64,000 nucleotides of DNA from Flavobacterium hydrocarbonoxydans (GCF_009789235.1 NZ_WSTB01000005.1:1-64000); one strand, 5' to 3'; counted from the first letter of the stretch, positions 44,483 to 53,751 are shown. Made by a program: numbers and translations. The notes: generated by a model from the letters alone, not told the origin.

Positions 44483-46267
44483 TTATTGATATTTTTTGTC
44501 GGTTAAGGTTTTCATAAAAGCAACTAAATCCCGTTCTTCTTTTTTAGTTAGCTTCAATTCATCAAAAGGAAGCGTTTGGTTATCCACTTCATATCCTAAA
44601 CCTTTTCCTCCACCTTTATTGTAAAAATCTACTACTTCTTCCAGGGTTGTAAAAACACCATTGTGCATATAAGGAGCTGTTTTGGCTACGTTTCTAACTG
44701 TTGGAGTTTTAAAAGCACCTACTAATTGAGGCATTTTATTATATAAATAGCGGCCAACATCAAGGCTTAATCTTTTTCCTGAAATTTCGTTTGGAGTTCC
44801 TATAACTTCGTGTTCTGTTTTGGAATAACTAGGAGGAACTGTTCCATTAAATAAAGGTGTAAAATGACAGGTTGCACATTTTGCTTTGCCCATAAAAAGA
44901 TTCATTCCATTTATTTCCTGAGCCGTTAAACTATTTTCATTTCCTCGCATATACTCATCAAATCTGGAATCTAAAGCATTTAAAGATCTGATATAACTAG
45001 CCAAGGCATTCTGTATCTGCCAGGGTTCTGGCTTTAATGTTTTTGGAAATGCTTTTTTGAAAAGTTTTTTATAACCTTCATTTTGCGAAATTTTAGCATG
45101 AATTTCTTCCATAGAGCCGTGCATTTCGTCTTTATTTTGAATGACATCTACACTTTGTTTTTCTAAATCTAGTTGACGCATATCCCAAAATTGAGCATTT
45201 TGCAACGAAGCGTAGGTTAGAGTTGGAGTGTTTCGGGCTAAATTAATTCCAGTCAAAGAAACATTGGTTTTTAAACCATCTGTAAATGCTTTTTCGGGAT
45301 GATGGCAAGTCGCGCAGTTTCGATTATTATTTTTTGAAAGACTTTTATCATAGAATAATTTTTCTCCTAAAATAGCTTTTTCTGTAGAAAATTTATAATC
45401 ATCAGAAATTACAAAGGCATTCACATTAAAAGCATCTTTGTCAAATAAAGTAGTAATTGTTGCTTTAAGCGGACTGTTTTTATTAACTGTTTTTATTTTT
45501 TCTTCTGTTTGAAATTCTTTAATCTTTCGGGAAATCGGATTTAGATATTTAGTGATAAAAATGGCTCGGTTAAACGAATTAAAATTATTGTTTTCGGCAC
45601 AGTATTTTTTCGCTTCAAGCGTAATTTTCTTTAAATCCTTTACGATTTTACTGTTTGAATTGATTGTTTCCAGACAACTCGGAATTGCCATTAAACTCTC
45701 GGCTGTTTCTGGAATAGAAGATTGCAAAATTGGACTATCAAAACCTGTGATTCCTAAAGCAATTACTCGAACAATATTTTCGCGTAAAGCGTCTAAAACA
45801 TAATCGTCGCTAATTGTAATCACTTCAAAATTACTTTTTACCTGTTTGATATTCGATAAAAAAATAGCGATTTCCCGGTTTAATTCTTCTTTACTTGAAA
45901 CTTCATATTTTGGGTAAATAAGTTCTTCCATAACCTGAAAACCATGAGGTTCAAACGATTTGTTTTCTTCCAGTTCCATTTCGTCCAGTGCAGGACCATT
46001 CATAAAACGAGCCGTTTCCGGAATAAAGTATTCAATAGCCCATTCTACTTTTTTATACGATAAACGTGACTTTTTAAACTGTTCGATAATTTCTTTTTCT
46101 GAAGAATTATTGGTTGTAAGTTTTTGAAATAGAATAATTTCATTGTTTAATTTGCTTAAATCAACAAGTAAATTTTGTTTTATTGTTACTTTTGAAACTT
46201 CATTTTTTTGGCATGAAAAGAAAAAAAATAATGCTAAAGGCAAGAAAATTAAATATTTAAATTTCAT
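44483..46267 (-). CDS. lipoprotein fusion of an imelysin-like domain and a di-heme cytochrome c peroxidase
   Basis: 594 residues. A lipoprotein signal (FFSC, Cys19) is followed by an all-helical N-terminal half (about 30-265) with GFQVMEELIYP at 109-119, reminiscent of the imelysin GxHxxE motif (Gln in place of His). The C-terminal half (about 280-594) is a MauG/CcpA di-heme peroxidase with CxxCH haems at C318-H322 and C464-H468, and ALASYIRSLNALDSRFD and FKTPTVRNVAKTAPYMHNG. It probably reduces hydrogen peroxide in the periplasm. The helical domain may bind iron or another metal (inference). Confidence 0.85.
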   Translation of the reverse strand: MKFKYLIFLPLALFFFFSCQKNEVSKVTIKQNLLVDLSKLNNEIILFQKLTTNNSSEKEIIEQFKKSRLSYKKVEWAIEYFIPETARFMNGPALDEMELEENKSFEPHGFQVMEELIYPKYEVSSKEELNREIAIFLSNIKQVKSNFEVITISDDYVLDALRENIVRVIALGITGFDSPILQSSIPETAESLMAIPSCLETINSNSKIVKDLKKITLEAKKYCAENNNFNSFNRAIFITKYLNPISRKIKEFQTEEKIKTVNKNSPLKATITTLFDKDAFNVNAFVISDDYKFSTEKAILGEKLFYDKSLSKNNNRNCATCHHPEKAFTDGLKTNVSLTGINLARNTPTLTYASLQNAQFWDMRQLDLEKQSVDVIQNKDEMHGSMEEIHAKISQNEGYKKLFKKAFPKTLKPEPWQIQNALASYIRSLNALDSRFDEYMRGNENSLTAQEINGMNLFMGKAKCATCHFTPLFNGTVPPSYSKTEHEVIGTPNEISGKRLSLDVGRYLYNKMPQLVGAFKTPTVRNVAKTAPYMHNGVFTTLEEVVDFYNKGGGKGLGYEVDNQTLPFDELKLTKKEERDLVAFMKTLTDKKYQ

Positions 46268-46284
46268 AATAGTATTGTAATAGA

Positions 46285-46314
46285 AACAACCCTTATCGAA
46301 AAATAAGGGTTGTT
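46285..46314. terminator. hairpin between the PhoX-like and peroxidase genes
   Basis: A perfect 12-bp stem (aacaacccttat 46285-46296; ataagggttgtt 46303-46314). On the minus strand it is not followed by a good T-run, so it may be a weak terminator or mRNA-stabilising hairpin. The same-strand genes lie 70 bp apart. Confidence 0.4.
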
Positions 46315-46337
46315 TTAATTTAATTTTTTATAGATTA

Positions 46338-47819
46338 TTATCGTTGTGCGTTTCTTATAATAACAGTCTGTCCACCTTCCTTAATATCACTAACTCCTGA
46401 ACCATCCGCATTTTTAAATTTATCCGATTGCCAAGTATGCGGGTGAATATTTACTGTAAAAGTGTCTGGAACACCTATTATATCAGAGATGTCTTGCATG
46501 GCTCCAAATTCCCAGCTACCAAATTTCATTTGACCAGTTTGGTTGTATAAGTCATTCCAAGCCACATCAGTTCTTTTGTGATTCATGTTTAACCAAGGTT
46601 TATTTTGTTTTGTACCGATATTATATTGCCAGATATACGAATCGTGTTTTGCATTGGTATAATAGCTATCGCCATCTTCCTGAATGTAAACATAGTTTTC
46701 GGTAACGCAAAGGTTATCCGGATTTATGATTCCTGTTCCAGGTGTAGAATCGCCTTCAACAGCTAATTCTAAAGTGCCTTTAAGAGGATCATTTGCATCC
46801 ATTTTCAATTTATAAACTCTTCCCCACATGGTATAACCTTCTACAGGTGTATTATAATCAGGAGATTGACCAGTAGCAGTAAAATAAACTTCTCTGTTAT
46901 TGCTTGCACTTCCTTTTCTGTAATCAACATCTTCAACTCTTGAAAAACGGATAGCCCCCAATGAATTTACAGTAGTATTAATTACCGCTCCTGTTAAGTT
47001 TTTTGCATTTGGAATTTCTACAAACGATACAGGATAAGAATTGTTCAAAGTTATTGATGTTTCTACCTGATTTCCGTCGGTTCTTTTTAGTGCATATAAT
47101 TTTCCGTTAGATAAATCACCGGTTGTACTCATGTACATAATCAATTGTCCCGCACTCACATGAGATGGTGCGTACGATTGATCTTCTCCTATAAGGATTA
47201 CTGTTTTCCCAGGATATGCTTCTTTTGGCAACGGCACAGCATTTTCCATACTTGCTTTTCCTAAAGCGGGTAAAACTCTGTCGGTTTTGCTTTTGTCGGC
47301 CGACGATCCCAAAGGATTAATTCCGTGTACCATACTTTCCTGGCCACTTTCCCCAGCAGTTAAAAATATTGGTCCAAAACCATGAATTTCTGGAGTTGCC
47401 AAAGTTGCTGAACACAGACGCGTTAATCCGCCAATTGCGTCAACAAGGTAATCTCCTTTTACAGGTTTGAATGTTTTGTCTAAATAAACTCTTGAAACAG
47501 ATTGTACTATCTCGTGATTGGTTATCATGATGTAACCTTCTCCGTTTGGATTTCTCATAATTCCAGCACCATCTGGTTGAGCTCCGTAAACAAATGTTGG
47601 CGATTCAGGCAAAACATCTGCACTAGTGATTAGGGTACTAATTTTTAAGTCCTCAAAGCCACTCATTGCATACACAAAAGCAGGAATTTTGGAATGCGTT
47701 GTAAAGTCAATGTCGGCATTTACTTTATTCGGATCATTATTGTCATCATCCTGACAACTGATTGCAGATAAGATTACAAATCCTAATAATGCTACGGATT
47801 TTAAAAAATTGATTTTCAT
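46338..47819 (-). CDS. PhoX-like (DUF839) lipoprotein
   Basis: 493 residues from MKINFLKSVALLGF (start 47819; the ATG at 47846 lies upstream of the signal and overlaps the -7 box). Lipobox SAISC. The body is a beta-propeller-type PhoX/DUF839 protein: NPNGEGYIMITNHE, LTRLCSATLATPEIHGFGP, LIGEDQSYAPSHVSAGQLIMYMSTTGDL, NPDNLCVTENYVYIQEDGDSY. Relatives include calcium-dependent alkaline phosphatases, but many DUF839 members are not characterised. It lies 70 bp upstream of the peroxidase gene. Confidence 0.8.
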   Translation of the reverse strand: MKINFLKSVALLGFVILSAISCQDDDNNDPNKVNADIDFTTHSKIPAFVYAMSGFEDLKISTLITSADVLPESPTFVYGAQPDGAGIMRNPNGEGYIMITNHEIVQSVSRVYLDKTFKPVKGDYLVDAIGGLTRLCSATLATPEIHGFGPIFLTAGESGQESMVHGINPLGSSADKSKTDRVLPALGKASMENAVPLPKEAYPGKTVILIGEDQSYAPSHVSAGQLIMYMSTTGDLSNGKLYALKRTDGNQVETSITLNNSYPVSFVEIPNAKNLTGAVINTTVNSLGAIRFSRVEDVDYRKGSASNNREVYFTATGQSPDYNTPVEGYTMWGRVYKLKMDANDPLKGTLELAVEGDSTPGTGIINPDNLCVTENYVYIQEDGDSYYTNAKHDSYIWQYNIGTKQNKPWLNMNHKRTDVAWNDLYNQTGQMKFGSWEFGAMQDISDIIGVPDTFTVNIHPHTWQSDKFKNADGSGVSDIKEGGQTVIIRNAQR

Positions 47820-47843
47820 GATATCTTTGTTTTTTTGGTTAAA

Positions 47844-47851
47844 CAAATCTA
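47844..47851 (-). promoter_or_regulatory. -7 box (TAGATTTG) of the PhoX-like gene
   Basis: The reverse complement of 47844-47851 matches TAnnTTTG and lies 25 bp before the ATG at 47819, supporting that start. Confidence 0.45.
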
Positions 47852-47990
47852 TCTCCGAAAAATAAAAAAGGTGTTAAGCCAATCTTTTAAAATTGCTAAC
47901 AAACGATAAGGATTGTATTACTAAAAAGTAAATTTAAAGTATAATTGTAAAGTTAAGCTTCAGAAGGAAATTTTTAAACACCAATGTAAA

Positions 47991-48635
47991 TTAGAGTTTA
48001 AAAAGCGAATTCAGATTGACCTCTTTTTTCTCCTTTAGTTTCTTTACAATCTTCAAAAAGGCAATTGCGGTTATGTAGGCATCGCCCAAAGCAGTATGTC
48101 GGTCTTTTTTCGAAATATCAAATTTATCCGCCAGATCATCTAAGCTGTAATGGTCTTTTCGTTCGAATAAATGCGATTCTATTAAGGTTTTTTTGTAAAG
48201 ATATGCTGTGTCTAAAGTCTTATTTTCTAAGATTGGCAAACCATTTCTTTCTAGCGCTTTATTAATCATCGTGACATCAAAAACAGTGTGATGCGCTATG
48301 ATAACCGAATCGCCTAAAAAGGCTAAAAATTGTTGTAAAGCTTCTGATTCTGAAGGACGTTTTAGAATAAAATCTTTCAAAATTCCATGAATTTGAGCGG
48401 TAGATTTATCATAATGATCCTGTTCAATATACATTTCAAAACTTTCCGGAATAGCAATGCTGCCATTTTGCAGTACAAGAGCACCAATGCACAATATCCG
48501 GTCATTTTCGTAATCAAATCCGGTGGTTTCTGTGTCCAAAACGACAAAACGGGTTTCTTCAATTGAAATATTTTCATCGAAAAGATTATCATCTTCTTTT
48601 TTCCAGAAATTAAAGAAAGGTTTTAATAAACTCAT
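47991..48635 (-). CDS. 3'-5' exonuclease (DnaQ/DEDDh family)
   Basis: 214 residues. The DEDDh motifs are present: VVLDTETTGFDY (Exo I), HHTVFDVTMINKAL (Exo II) and HTALGDAYITA (Exo III with the His). Similar to the epsilon subunit of DNA polymerase III but stand-alone. In Bacteroidota this gene is regularly paired with the CBS/DUF294 gene found 2 bp upstream, so the two are co-transcribed; the reason for the pairing is unknown. Confidence 0.88.
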   Translation of the reverse strand: MSLLKPFFNFWKKEDDNLFDENISIEETRFVVLDTETTGFDYENDRILCIGALVLQNGSIAIPESFEMYIEQDHYDKSTAQIHGILKDFILKRPSESEALQQFLAFLGDSVIIAHHTVFDVTMINKALERNGLPILENKTLDTAYLYKKTLIESHLFERKDHYSLDDLADKFDISKKDRHTALGDAYITAIAFLKIVKKLKEKKEVNLNSLFKL

Positions 48636-48637
48636 AG

Positions 48638-50557
48638 TTATACTAAATTAGAAACGTTAAATCTAACACTAATCAGCTCCTGAAGTTCTTTAATGGTTTT
48701 AAAAGTTCGTTTGAGTTTTATTTTTTCCATTTTAGATAACGATTCCAAAGCGATAAATTGCCCCGAATCATGATGCAAAAGACCTTGTTTGGTTCTAAAT
48801 TTCAATAAAGCTTTAAACGAATAGGAGCAAGACAAATACAATTCGCTATTCTGTGGTTCCAGTTCTGCCAATTTTTCAAAACGTTCTGCCGTATTGCTAA
48901 TTGATTTAACCGAATGTGACAATATCAAAACCCTCGCAGCGTCTGTAAGCGGCATCAAAGCCCTTCTTTTTATATCAAACTGATCTTTGTTGGCACCATC
49001 CTGTTCTACTAAAAACTGCCTGAAAAAGCCAGTAGGCGATGGACTTTGCAAAGCACCACTAACCAGATGAACATAAAAAATCGGATTGGCTTTTAATTTT
49101 TCAAAAATAAAATCAGATAGTTGGTTTGCCGTTTCGCTGTCGCCATAGGTCACACTAAAATCAAAGAAAATAAAAGATAATAAAACCTCATTTTTACCAT
49201 GATTGGTTATCCAGTATTCTATTTGTGTTTTCCATTCGTCAAGGCTCAGGCACCATTTTGGGTTCGAGGCCATCATCTCGGCAGGACAATAATCATAACC
49301 AATGGTAAAAAGTCCTTTGTTGACATGTGCGGCAAATTTTCTAAAATAGGCCTGTGTTTCATCCCTGAAAACCTCAGAGACATTTTCGTAAACAATAGCA
49401 TTATCCTGATCGGTGTGCAGCATTTGTTCGCTTCTTCCCTGACTTCCAAGAGCGAGCCACGCAAATTTTGCCGGTGGCGGACTACTCATTTTTTCTAACG
49501 ACATTTCGATAACGCGGGTGATGCAGGCATCATTTAATTCGGTTATGATCTTAGAAATCAGAGTCATCGGAATATTCTGGTCAAGGTAACCCTGCAGCAA
49601 TTGCATGATTCGGGCCCTAATGGGTTTGATTTCCTTGACCTTCGTAGTTCGTTTTAAGGCTTTAATCAAAACAGCAGGATTATTACCCAGCGCTACCATT
49701 AGGTCGTGTTTGGATAGAATTCCGACTGCTTTTGTATTTACGGTTCCATCTTTTGTTAAACACAAATAACTGATATTACTTTTCATCATGGCCATTTGCG
49801 CTTCGGTAACGGTCATTTTTTTTGAATAGGTAATAACAGGTTTGGTCATAATAGTTTCGGCTGTAGTCGTAATCGGGTAATCGCCGGAAACAATTTTGTT
49901 ACGCAAATCTTTATCAGTAATAATTCCTATCGGGAGCATTTCATCTACAATCAAAATAGCACCTACTTTTTTCTTGGTTAAAATTTTAGCGATTTCTTTT
50001 GCTGTTGTTGATGGACCGCAGGTGACAATTTTTTTAGAATATTTTACGGGCTGTAAATCAAATAATTCCTGATCAGAGCGGGAAGGCTCCTCTCCGATAA
50101 AATCGCCGTAAAGTTTATTTTTATGAATATCAGAATACGGATTTTTAGTATTCGAAGCGTAACTTTCGATTAGGAAATTACCAATGTGTCTGTTTTCGAG
50201 TGCGTAAGGTTTAAAAACGGCAATCGGTATGGCATATAAAATAGTTTCTTCGTAAGCACGGGCTTCCATGATGTAGTTTTCCTGTGCCAAAAGCGGTCGA
50301 AGCCCAAAAATATCGCCTTCATCGCACATGTCCAAAACCGCATTTTTCAGATTTTTCTTTAGTGCCACCGCACCTTTGTGTACCACATAAAAAGAGTCGT
50401 GTGTGGCATCATTTTCGGCAAAAATAACGCTGTCTTTATCTTTATAAATAATCGAAATCTGCTCTGATAATTTTTCTAACTCCAGATGATGCAAAAAATT
50501 AAACGGAGGAAAGTTCTTTAAGAAGTCGGCTACTCTATGTGATATGGTATTTTTCAT
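48638..50557 (-). CDS. cyclic-nucleotide-binding/CBS/DUF294 nucleotidyltransferase-like protein
   Basis: A 639-residue cytosolic protein. Order: cNMP-binding-type domain (about 10-140, FAENDATHDSFYVVHKGAVAL); two CBS domains (about 165-290, GAILIVDEMLPIGIITDKDLR and KAVGILSKHDLMVALG); a DUF294 nucleotidyltransferase-like domain (about 330-470, LALGSQGRSEQMLHTDQDNAIVYE, with the Gly-Ser and Asp-x-Asp of polymerase-beta folds); and a helical C-terminal substrate-binding domain. It probably senses nucleotides; target unknown. It precedes the exonuclease with a 2-bp gap. Confidence 0.88.
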   Translation of the reverse strand: MKNTISHRVADFLKNFPPFNFLHHLELEKLSEQISIIYKDKDSVIFAENDATHDSFYVVHKGAVALKKNLKNAVLDMCDEGDIFGLRPLLAQENYIMEARAYEETILYAIPIAVFKPYALENRHIGNFLIESYASNTKNPYSDIHKNKLYGDFIGEEPSRSDQELFDLQPVKYSKKIVTCGPSTTAKEIAKILTKKKVGAILIVDEMLPIGIITDKDLRNKIVSGDYPITTTAETIMTKPVITYSKKMTVTEAQMAMMKSNISYLCLTKDGTVNTKAVGILSKHDLMVALGNNPAVLIKALKRTTKVKEIKPIRARIMQLLQGYLDQNIPMTLISKIITELNDACITRVIEMSLEKMSSPPPAKFAWLALGSQGRSEQMLHTDQDNAIVYENVSEVFRDETQAYFRKFAAHVNKGLFTIGYDYCPAEMMASNPKWCLSLDEWKTQIEYWITNHGKNEVLLSFIFFDFSVTYGDSETANQLSDFIFEKLKANPIFYVHLVSGALQSPSPTGFFRQFLVEQDGANKDQFDIKRRALMPLTDAARVLILSHSVKSISNTAERFEKLAELEPQNSELYLSCSYSFKALLKFRTKQGLLHHDSGQFIALESLSKMEKIKLKRTFKTIKELQELISVRFNVSNLV

Positions 50558-50620
50558 GCTTTATATTTAGGTTCTAATGTAAGATTTTAAATAGAAATGT
50601 AAAAGAAACACAAACAAGTT

Positions 50621-50822
50621 TTTTTTGGTTTTGCCACGAAGGCACAAAGACACAAAGTTTTTATAATCTTAGAGCCTTCGTGCCTTCTTGGCATAATTCG
50701 TTTTTTAAAAAAACATCTAAAAAGGCGTTTGTTTTTAATCCAGTTTTTTGGTTTTGCCACAAAGGTACAAAGACACAAAGTTTTTATAATCTTAGAGCCT
50801 TCGTGCCTTCGTGGCATAATTC
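50621..50822. repeat. 79-bp direct repeat, two copies, each forming a hairpin
   Basis: Copies at 50621-50699 and 50744-50822, differing at only a few bases. Each contains gccacgaaggcac and its near-complement gtgccttcgtggc, so it folds on itself. A 44-bp spacer lies between. It fills most of the 297-bp gap between the CBS/DUF294 gene and the next lipoprotein gene. Confidence 0.85.
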
Positions 50823-50854
50823 AAAAAAAAAGCCCCAAAATGGAGCTTCTATTT

Positions 50855-51226
50855 TTAATCAAGTTTAATAACTTTTCCGCGTTGCTTTTCTTCAGAGCCT
50901 ACCATTCCAAATTCAAAAGTATAAGAATCTTTCGTCGTGCTTAGGATTTTCATACTGATTGCTTTTTCTTCGGCCATATTCTTCGGATGTTTTTTCTGCA
51001 AAATATATTCGCAATCACTCACCCAGCGAACTGTTGAAGTATCGGTTTTTCCATCAAAAGTTTCGATTTCGATGCTGTCTTTACGCTCAAAAAGGGTTGT
51101 TTTTTTTACGCCATCTACTTCAAATTCAAATTTAAATTTTCCGTTTTTAAAACTTTTACAGTCGTGCTTCGCTTCATAACAAGATAGTAGTGATAGTAGA
51201 GGGATAAGGAAAAGTATTTTTTTCAT
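50855..51226 (-). CDS. small hypothetical lipoprotein
   Basis: 123 residues with a lipoprotein signal (LLSC, Cys16). Compact beta-rich mature domain: CKSFKNGKFKFEFEVDGVKKTTLFER, TDTSTVRWVSDCEYILQKKHPKN, YTFEFGMVG. Three Cys in the mature part could pair. A pattern I have seen in flavobacterial proteins of unknown function. Its 3' end runs into the hairpin repeat region. Confidence 0.75.
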   Translation of the reverse strand: MKKILFLIPLLSLLSCYEAKHDCKSFKNGKFKFEFEVDGVKKTTLFERKDSIEIETFDGKTDTSTVRWVSDCEYILQKKHPKNMAEEKAISMKILSTTKDSYTFEFGMVGSEEKQRGKVIKLD

Positions 51227-51256
51227 ATTATATTAAGGTGTTTTTTTAGGAGCTTT

Positions 51257-51352
51257 TCAATTTCAATGTCAATTTCAATGTCAATATCAATATCAATTTC
51301 AATTTCAATTTCAAAATTCTAAATTCTACAATCTACAATCTAAAATCTAAAA
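51257..51352. repeat. short tandem repeats (caattt/caatgt hexamers, then tctaaaa-type heptamers)
   Basis: About nine 6-bp units (51257-51312) followed by attctacaatctacaatcta and aaatct units. It occupies the gap between the lipoprotein and the DUF1572 gene. Confidence 0.7.
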
Positions 51353-51353
51353 T

Positions 51354-51926
51354 CTAAAACCTCTTAAGCTCATCGTCTGTAAAGTTCTTAATTTCTTTTT
51401 CCTTAGCAAACTTTTCGGCGTTGTAATTTCCGGATTTATTCTTCGGGATAGAGAGGCTATTCCATTCGTTGGTTTTGAGTTGTTTGGCATAAAAAACAAT
51501 CTGTCCCACATGATACGGATAATGCGCCAACTGCCGATTAATAGCTTCCATAACCGTGTGGCCTTCGTTACGAATATAAATAATGTCTGTGAGCTGTTCC
51601 GGTTTTAAACTTTCCAAAGCATTCAAAAAGCAATCCCAGCCTTTGTTCCAGATTTTCAGAACCTCTTCTTTTGACTGTACGTCATTTTCGAATTCGGCAT
51701 CACGATTGCGCCATTCTTTTTCGCCGTCAGTAGTCAGAAAATCAGTCCATCTTGATAACATATTGCCCGAAATGTGTTTGATAATCGTTGCAATAGTATT
51801 AGTGTCTTCGTTTACAGATATAAAAAGTTGTGCGGGCTCCAGTTGCTCTATCGCTTTTTCGCCCAGCATTTTATAATACAAAAACTGCTTTTTTACACTT
51901 TCTAAATAAGATTGGTTTGCTTCCAT
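51354..51926 (-). CDS. DUF1572 (DinB-like) family protein
   Basis: 190 residues, four-helix-bundle DinB/YfiT-like. Motifs: IATIIKHISGNMLSRWTDFLTTDGE and NRQLAHYPYHVGQIVFYAKQL, where two His probably bind metal together with the His of IKHISG. The C-terminus is Lys-rich. Function is unknown; relatives include thiol transferases. It is 2 bp from the pentapeptide-repeat gene and probably co-transcribed. Confidence 0.85.
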   Translation of the reverse strand: MEANQSYLESVKKQFLYYKMLGEKAIEQLEPAQLFISVNEDTNTIATIIKHISGNMLSRWTDFLTTDGEKEWRNRDAEFENDVQSKEEVLKIWNKGWDCFLNALESLKPEQLTDIIYIRNEGHTVMEAINRQLAHYPYHVGQIVFYAKQLKTNEWNSLSIPKNKSGNYNAEKFAKEKEIKNFTDDELKRF

Positions 51927-51928
51927 AG

Positions 51929-52501
51929 CTATACAATTTTAATATCGTATTTATCTAAAAGTCCCACAATTCCCTGATTAGAAAATTGTGCTTTTCGCAT
52001 CGGATTAAATTCTGGGTCAATTTTATAATTGTAAGCTGTTCTAAAATCAACAGAGGCTAACTGCGTATCATTAAAGATTGCACCGTCAAGATCGCAATTG
52101 TCGAACACCGAACTCGTTAAATTGGTTCCTATAAAAGTAACTTCTCTTACCGAGGAGTTGATAAACTTGGTTTTAGGCATTTTTTTATTCGAAAAAATAG
52201 CATAGTCCAGGGCACTTTCTTCAAAATAAACCTGAAATAAGAAATCGTCACATTCGTTAAAAGCGATTCCTAATAATTTACAGTTTTTAAAAGTGACATT
52301 CTTTAAGCTGGTTCCTGCGAGACTTGTCATCGATAGGTTACAATCGATAAACTCGCAATCCAGAAAAGTGTTGTAGGCAAAATTGCTGTTCGAAAAATCG
52401 CAGTTTTTAAAAACACAATCTTCGAACTCGCGGTTGTTTATTTTTTTATCGATATAAATAACTTTCTCGAATGTTTTCTGAATGTGAATTAGACTTTCCA
52501 T
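51929..52501 (-). CDS. pentapeptide-repeat protein
   Basis: 190 residues with tandem A(D/N)LXX-type repeats forming a right-handed quadrilateral beta-helix: FEDCVFKNCDFSNSNF, FLDCEFIDCNLSMTSLAGTSLKNVTFKNCKL, SVFDNCDLDGAIFNDTQLASVDF. Size and two-block layout resemble Qnr/McbG-type proteins that mimic DNA and protect gyrase, but most such proteins have no proven role. It lies upstream of the DUF1572 gene. Confidence 0.88.
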   Translation of the reverse strand: MESLIHIQKTFEKVIYIDKKINNREFEDCVFKNCDFSNSNFAYNTFLDCEFIDCNLSMTSLAGTSLKNVTFKNCKLLGIAFNECDDFLFQVYFEESALDYAIFSNKKMPKTKFINSSVREVTFIGTNLTSSVFDNCDLDGAIFNDTQLASVDFRTAYNYKIDPEFNPMRKAQFSNQGIVGLLDKYDIKIV

Positions 52502-52519
52502 GAATGTTGATTGTGATGA

Positions 52520-52550
52520 AACCTAACAGGTTTTAGAAACCTGTTAGGTT
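52520..52550. terminator. inverted repeat (AACCTAACAGGTTT)
   Basis: Perfect 14-bp arms 52520-52533 and 52537-52550. The same stem ends the outer-membrane receptor gene at 59150. It lies between DUF6095 and the pentapeptide gene and may terminate the former, though the T-run is short. Confidence 0.55.
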
Positions 52551-52577
52551 TGTATATATTTTTTGTATTGCTACAAA

Positions 52578-52799
52578 TTAGTCATTAAATAAACCTCTCA
52601 TTATGGTTTTCAATCCATAAAAAATCAAATACATGGCGCTTAGGCAAGCTACGATTCCGATTCCCAGAACCAGGTAATGCCAATTGGTATGCTGATTCAT
52701 AAACGCATTATAAATCAACGTTGGCCCAATAAACAGTAGGGGTAACGAACCTGATAAATAGGTAACTCCTTTTTTTAATAATTCTGTGTTTGTTGCCAT
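52578..52799 (-). CDS. DUF6095-like small membrane protein
   Basis: 73 residues with two membrane helices (about 13-33 and 43-63), starting MATNTELLKKGVTYLSGSLPLLFIGP. It matches my memory of flavobacterial DUF6095, a family next to murQ in related genomes. Function is unknown. Confidence 0.72.
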   Translation of the reverse strand: MATNTELLKKGVTYLSGSLPLLFIGPTLIYNAFMNQHTNWHYLVLGIGIVACLSAMYLIFYGLKTIMRGLFND

Positions 52800-52914
52800 T
52801 TTTATAGATTCAAGTTTCAGGTTTTGAAAGTTTCAGGTTTCAGGTTTTAGTAAAATGGTTATTTTCTGTACATCTCACATCTCACATTTCCCATCTCACA
52901 AGAAACCCTTTTAC

Positions 52915-53727
52915 CTATATATTATAATTGTCAACAGCATTTCGAACACTGCCGTATTTCTTTAATAATTCAGATGCTTCTTCATACGAAACAGCAATTT
53001 CGTCCATCACCATTTTTACACCACGATCAACGAGTTTTACGTTGCTAAGTCGCATATCTACCATTTTATTGCCTTTGACTTTACCAATCTGAATCATGGC
53101 AGCGGTCGAAATCATATTAAGTACTAATTTCTGAGCTGTTCCTGCTTTCATACGGGAACTTCCGGTAATAAATTCAGGACCTACCACTACTTCTATAGGG
53201 AACTGAGCCGTTAACGCTAAGGGGCTACCTGCATTGCAAGTGATGCAGCCTGTTGTGATATTGTTTTCATGACAAGCCTCTAATCCGCCTATAACGTAAG
53301 GAGTTGTGCCAGAAGCTGCTATGCCTATTACAACATCAGTATCTTTAATATTAAGTGCTTTTAAGTCTAACCAGGCTTGTTGATTGTTGTCTTCGGCGTT
53401 TTCTACAGCGCGACGAATGGCAGAATCTCCACCAGCAATGATACCGTTTACCAGATCAAAAGGGACGCCAAAAGTAGGAGGACATTCTGAGGCATCCACG
53501 ACACCTAAACGACCTGAAGTTCCAGCTCCGATATAGAAAAGGCGTCCGCCAATTTTTAGTTTAGCAACAACTTGCTCTATCAGTGCTTCAATTTGAGGTA
53601 AACATTTTTCTACCGCATAAGGAACGGTTTTGTCTTCCTGATTAATGTTTACAAGTAATTCATGAACAGACATTGTTTCTAAATGTTCGTATTTTGAAGC
53701 TTGCTCGGTAGTTTTTGTAAAGGTCAT
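52915..53727 (-). CDS. murQ: N-acetylmuramic acid 6-phosphate etherase
   Basis: A 270-residue SIS-domain enzyme that cleaves the lactyl ether of MurNAc-6-phosphate to give GlcNAc-6-phosphate in cell-wall recycling. FYIGAGTSGRLGVVDASECPPTFG carries the conserved Glu and phosphate-binding loop. GIAASGTTPYVIGGLEAC and GSSRMKAGTAQKLVLNM complete the site. I start at MTFTKTTEQ (53727); the ATG at 53754 falls inside the -7 box. Confidence 0.93.
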   Translation of the reverse strand: MTFTKTTEQASKYEHLETMSVHELLVNINQEDKTVPYAVEKCLPQIEALIEQVVAKLKIGGRLFYIGAGTSGRLGVVDASECPPTFGVPFDLVNGIIAGGDSAIRRAVENAEDNNQQAWLDLKALNIKDTDVVIGIAASGTTPYVIGGLEACHENNITTGCITCNAGSPLALTAQFPIEVVVGPEFITGSSRMKAGTAQKLVLNMISTAAMIQIGKVKGNKMVDMRLSNVKLVDRGVKMVMDEIAVSYEEASELLKKYGSVRNAVDNYNI

Positions 53728-53751
53728 TTCTTTAGTGGTAATTAGGCTGTC

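Noticed and set aside
50587..50817. 76-codon minus-strand frame with repeated PRRHEGSKIIKTLCLC
   Set aside because: It is an in-frame reading of the 79-bp direct repeat, so not a gene.
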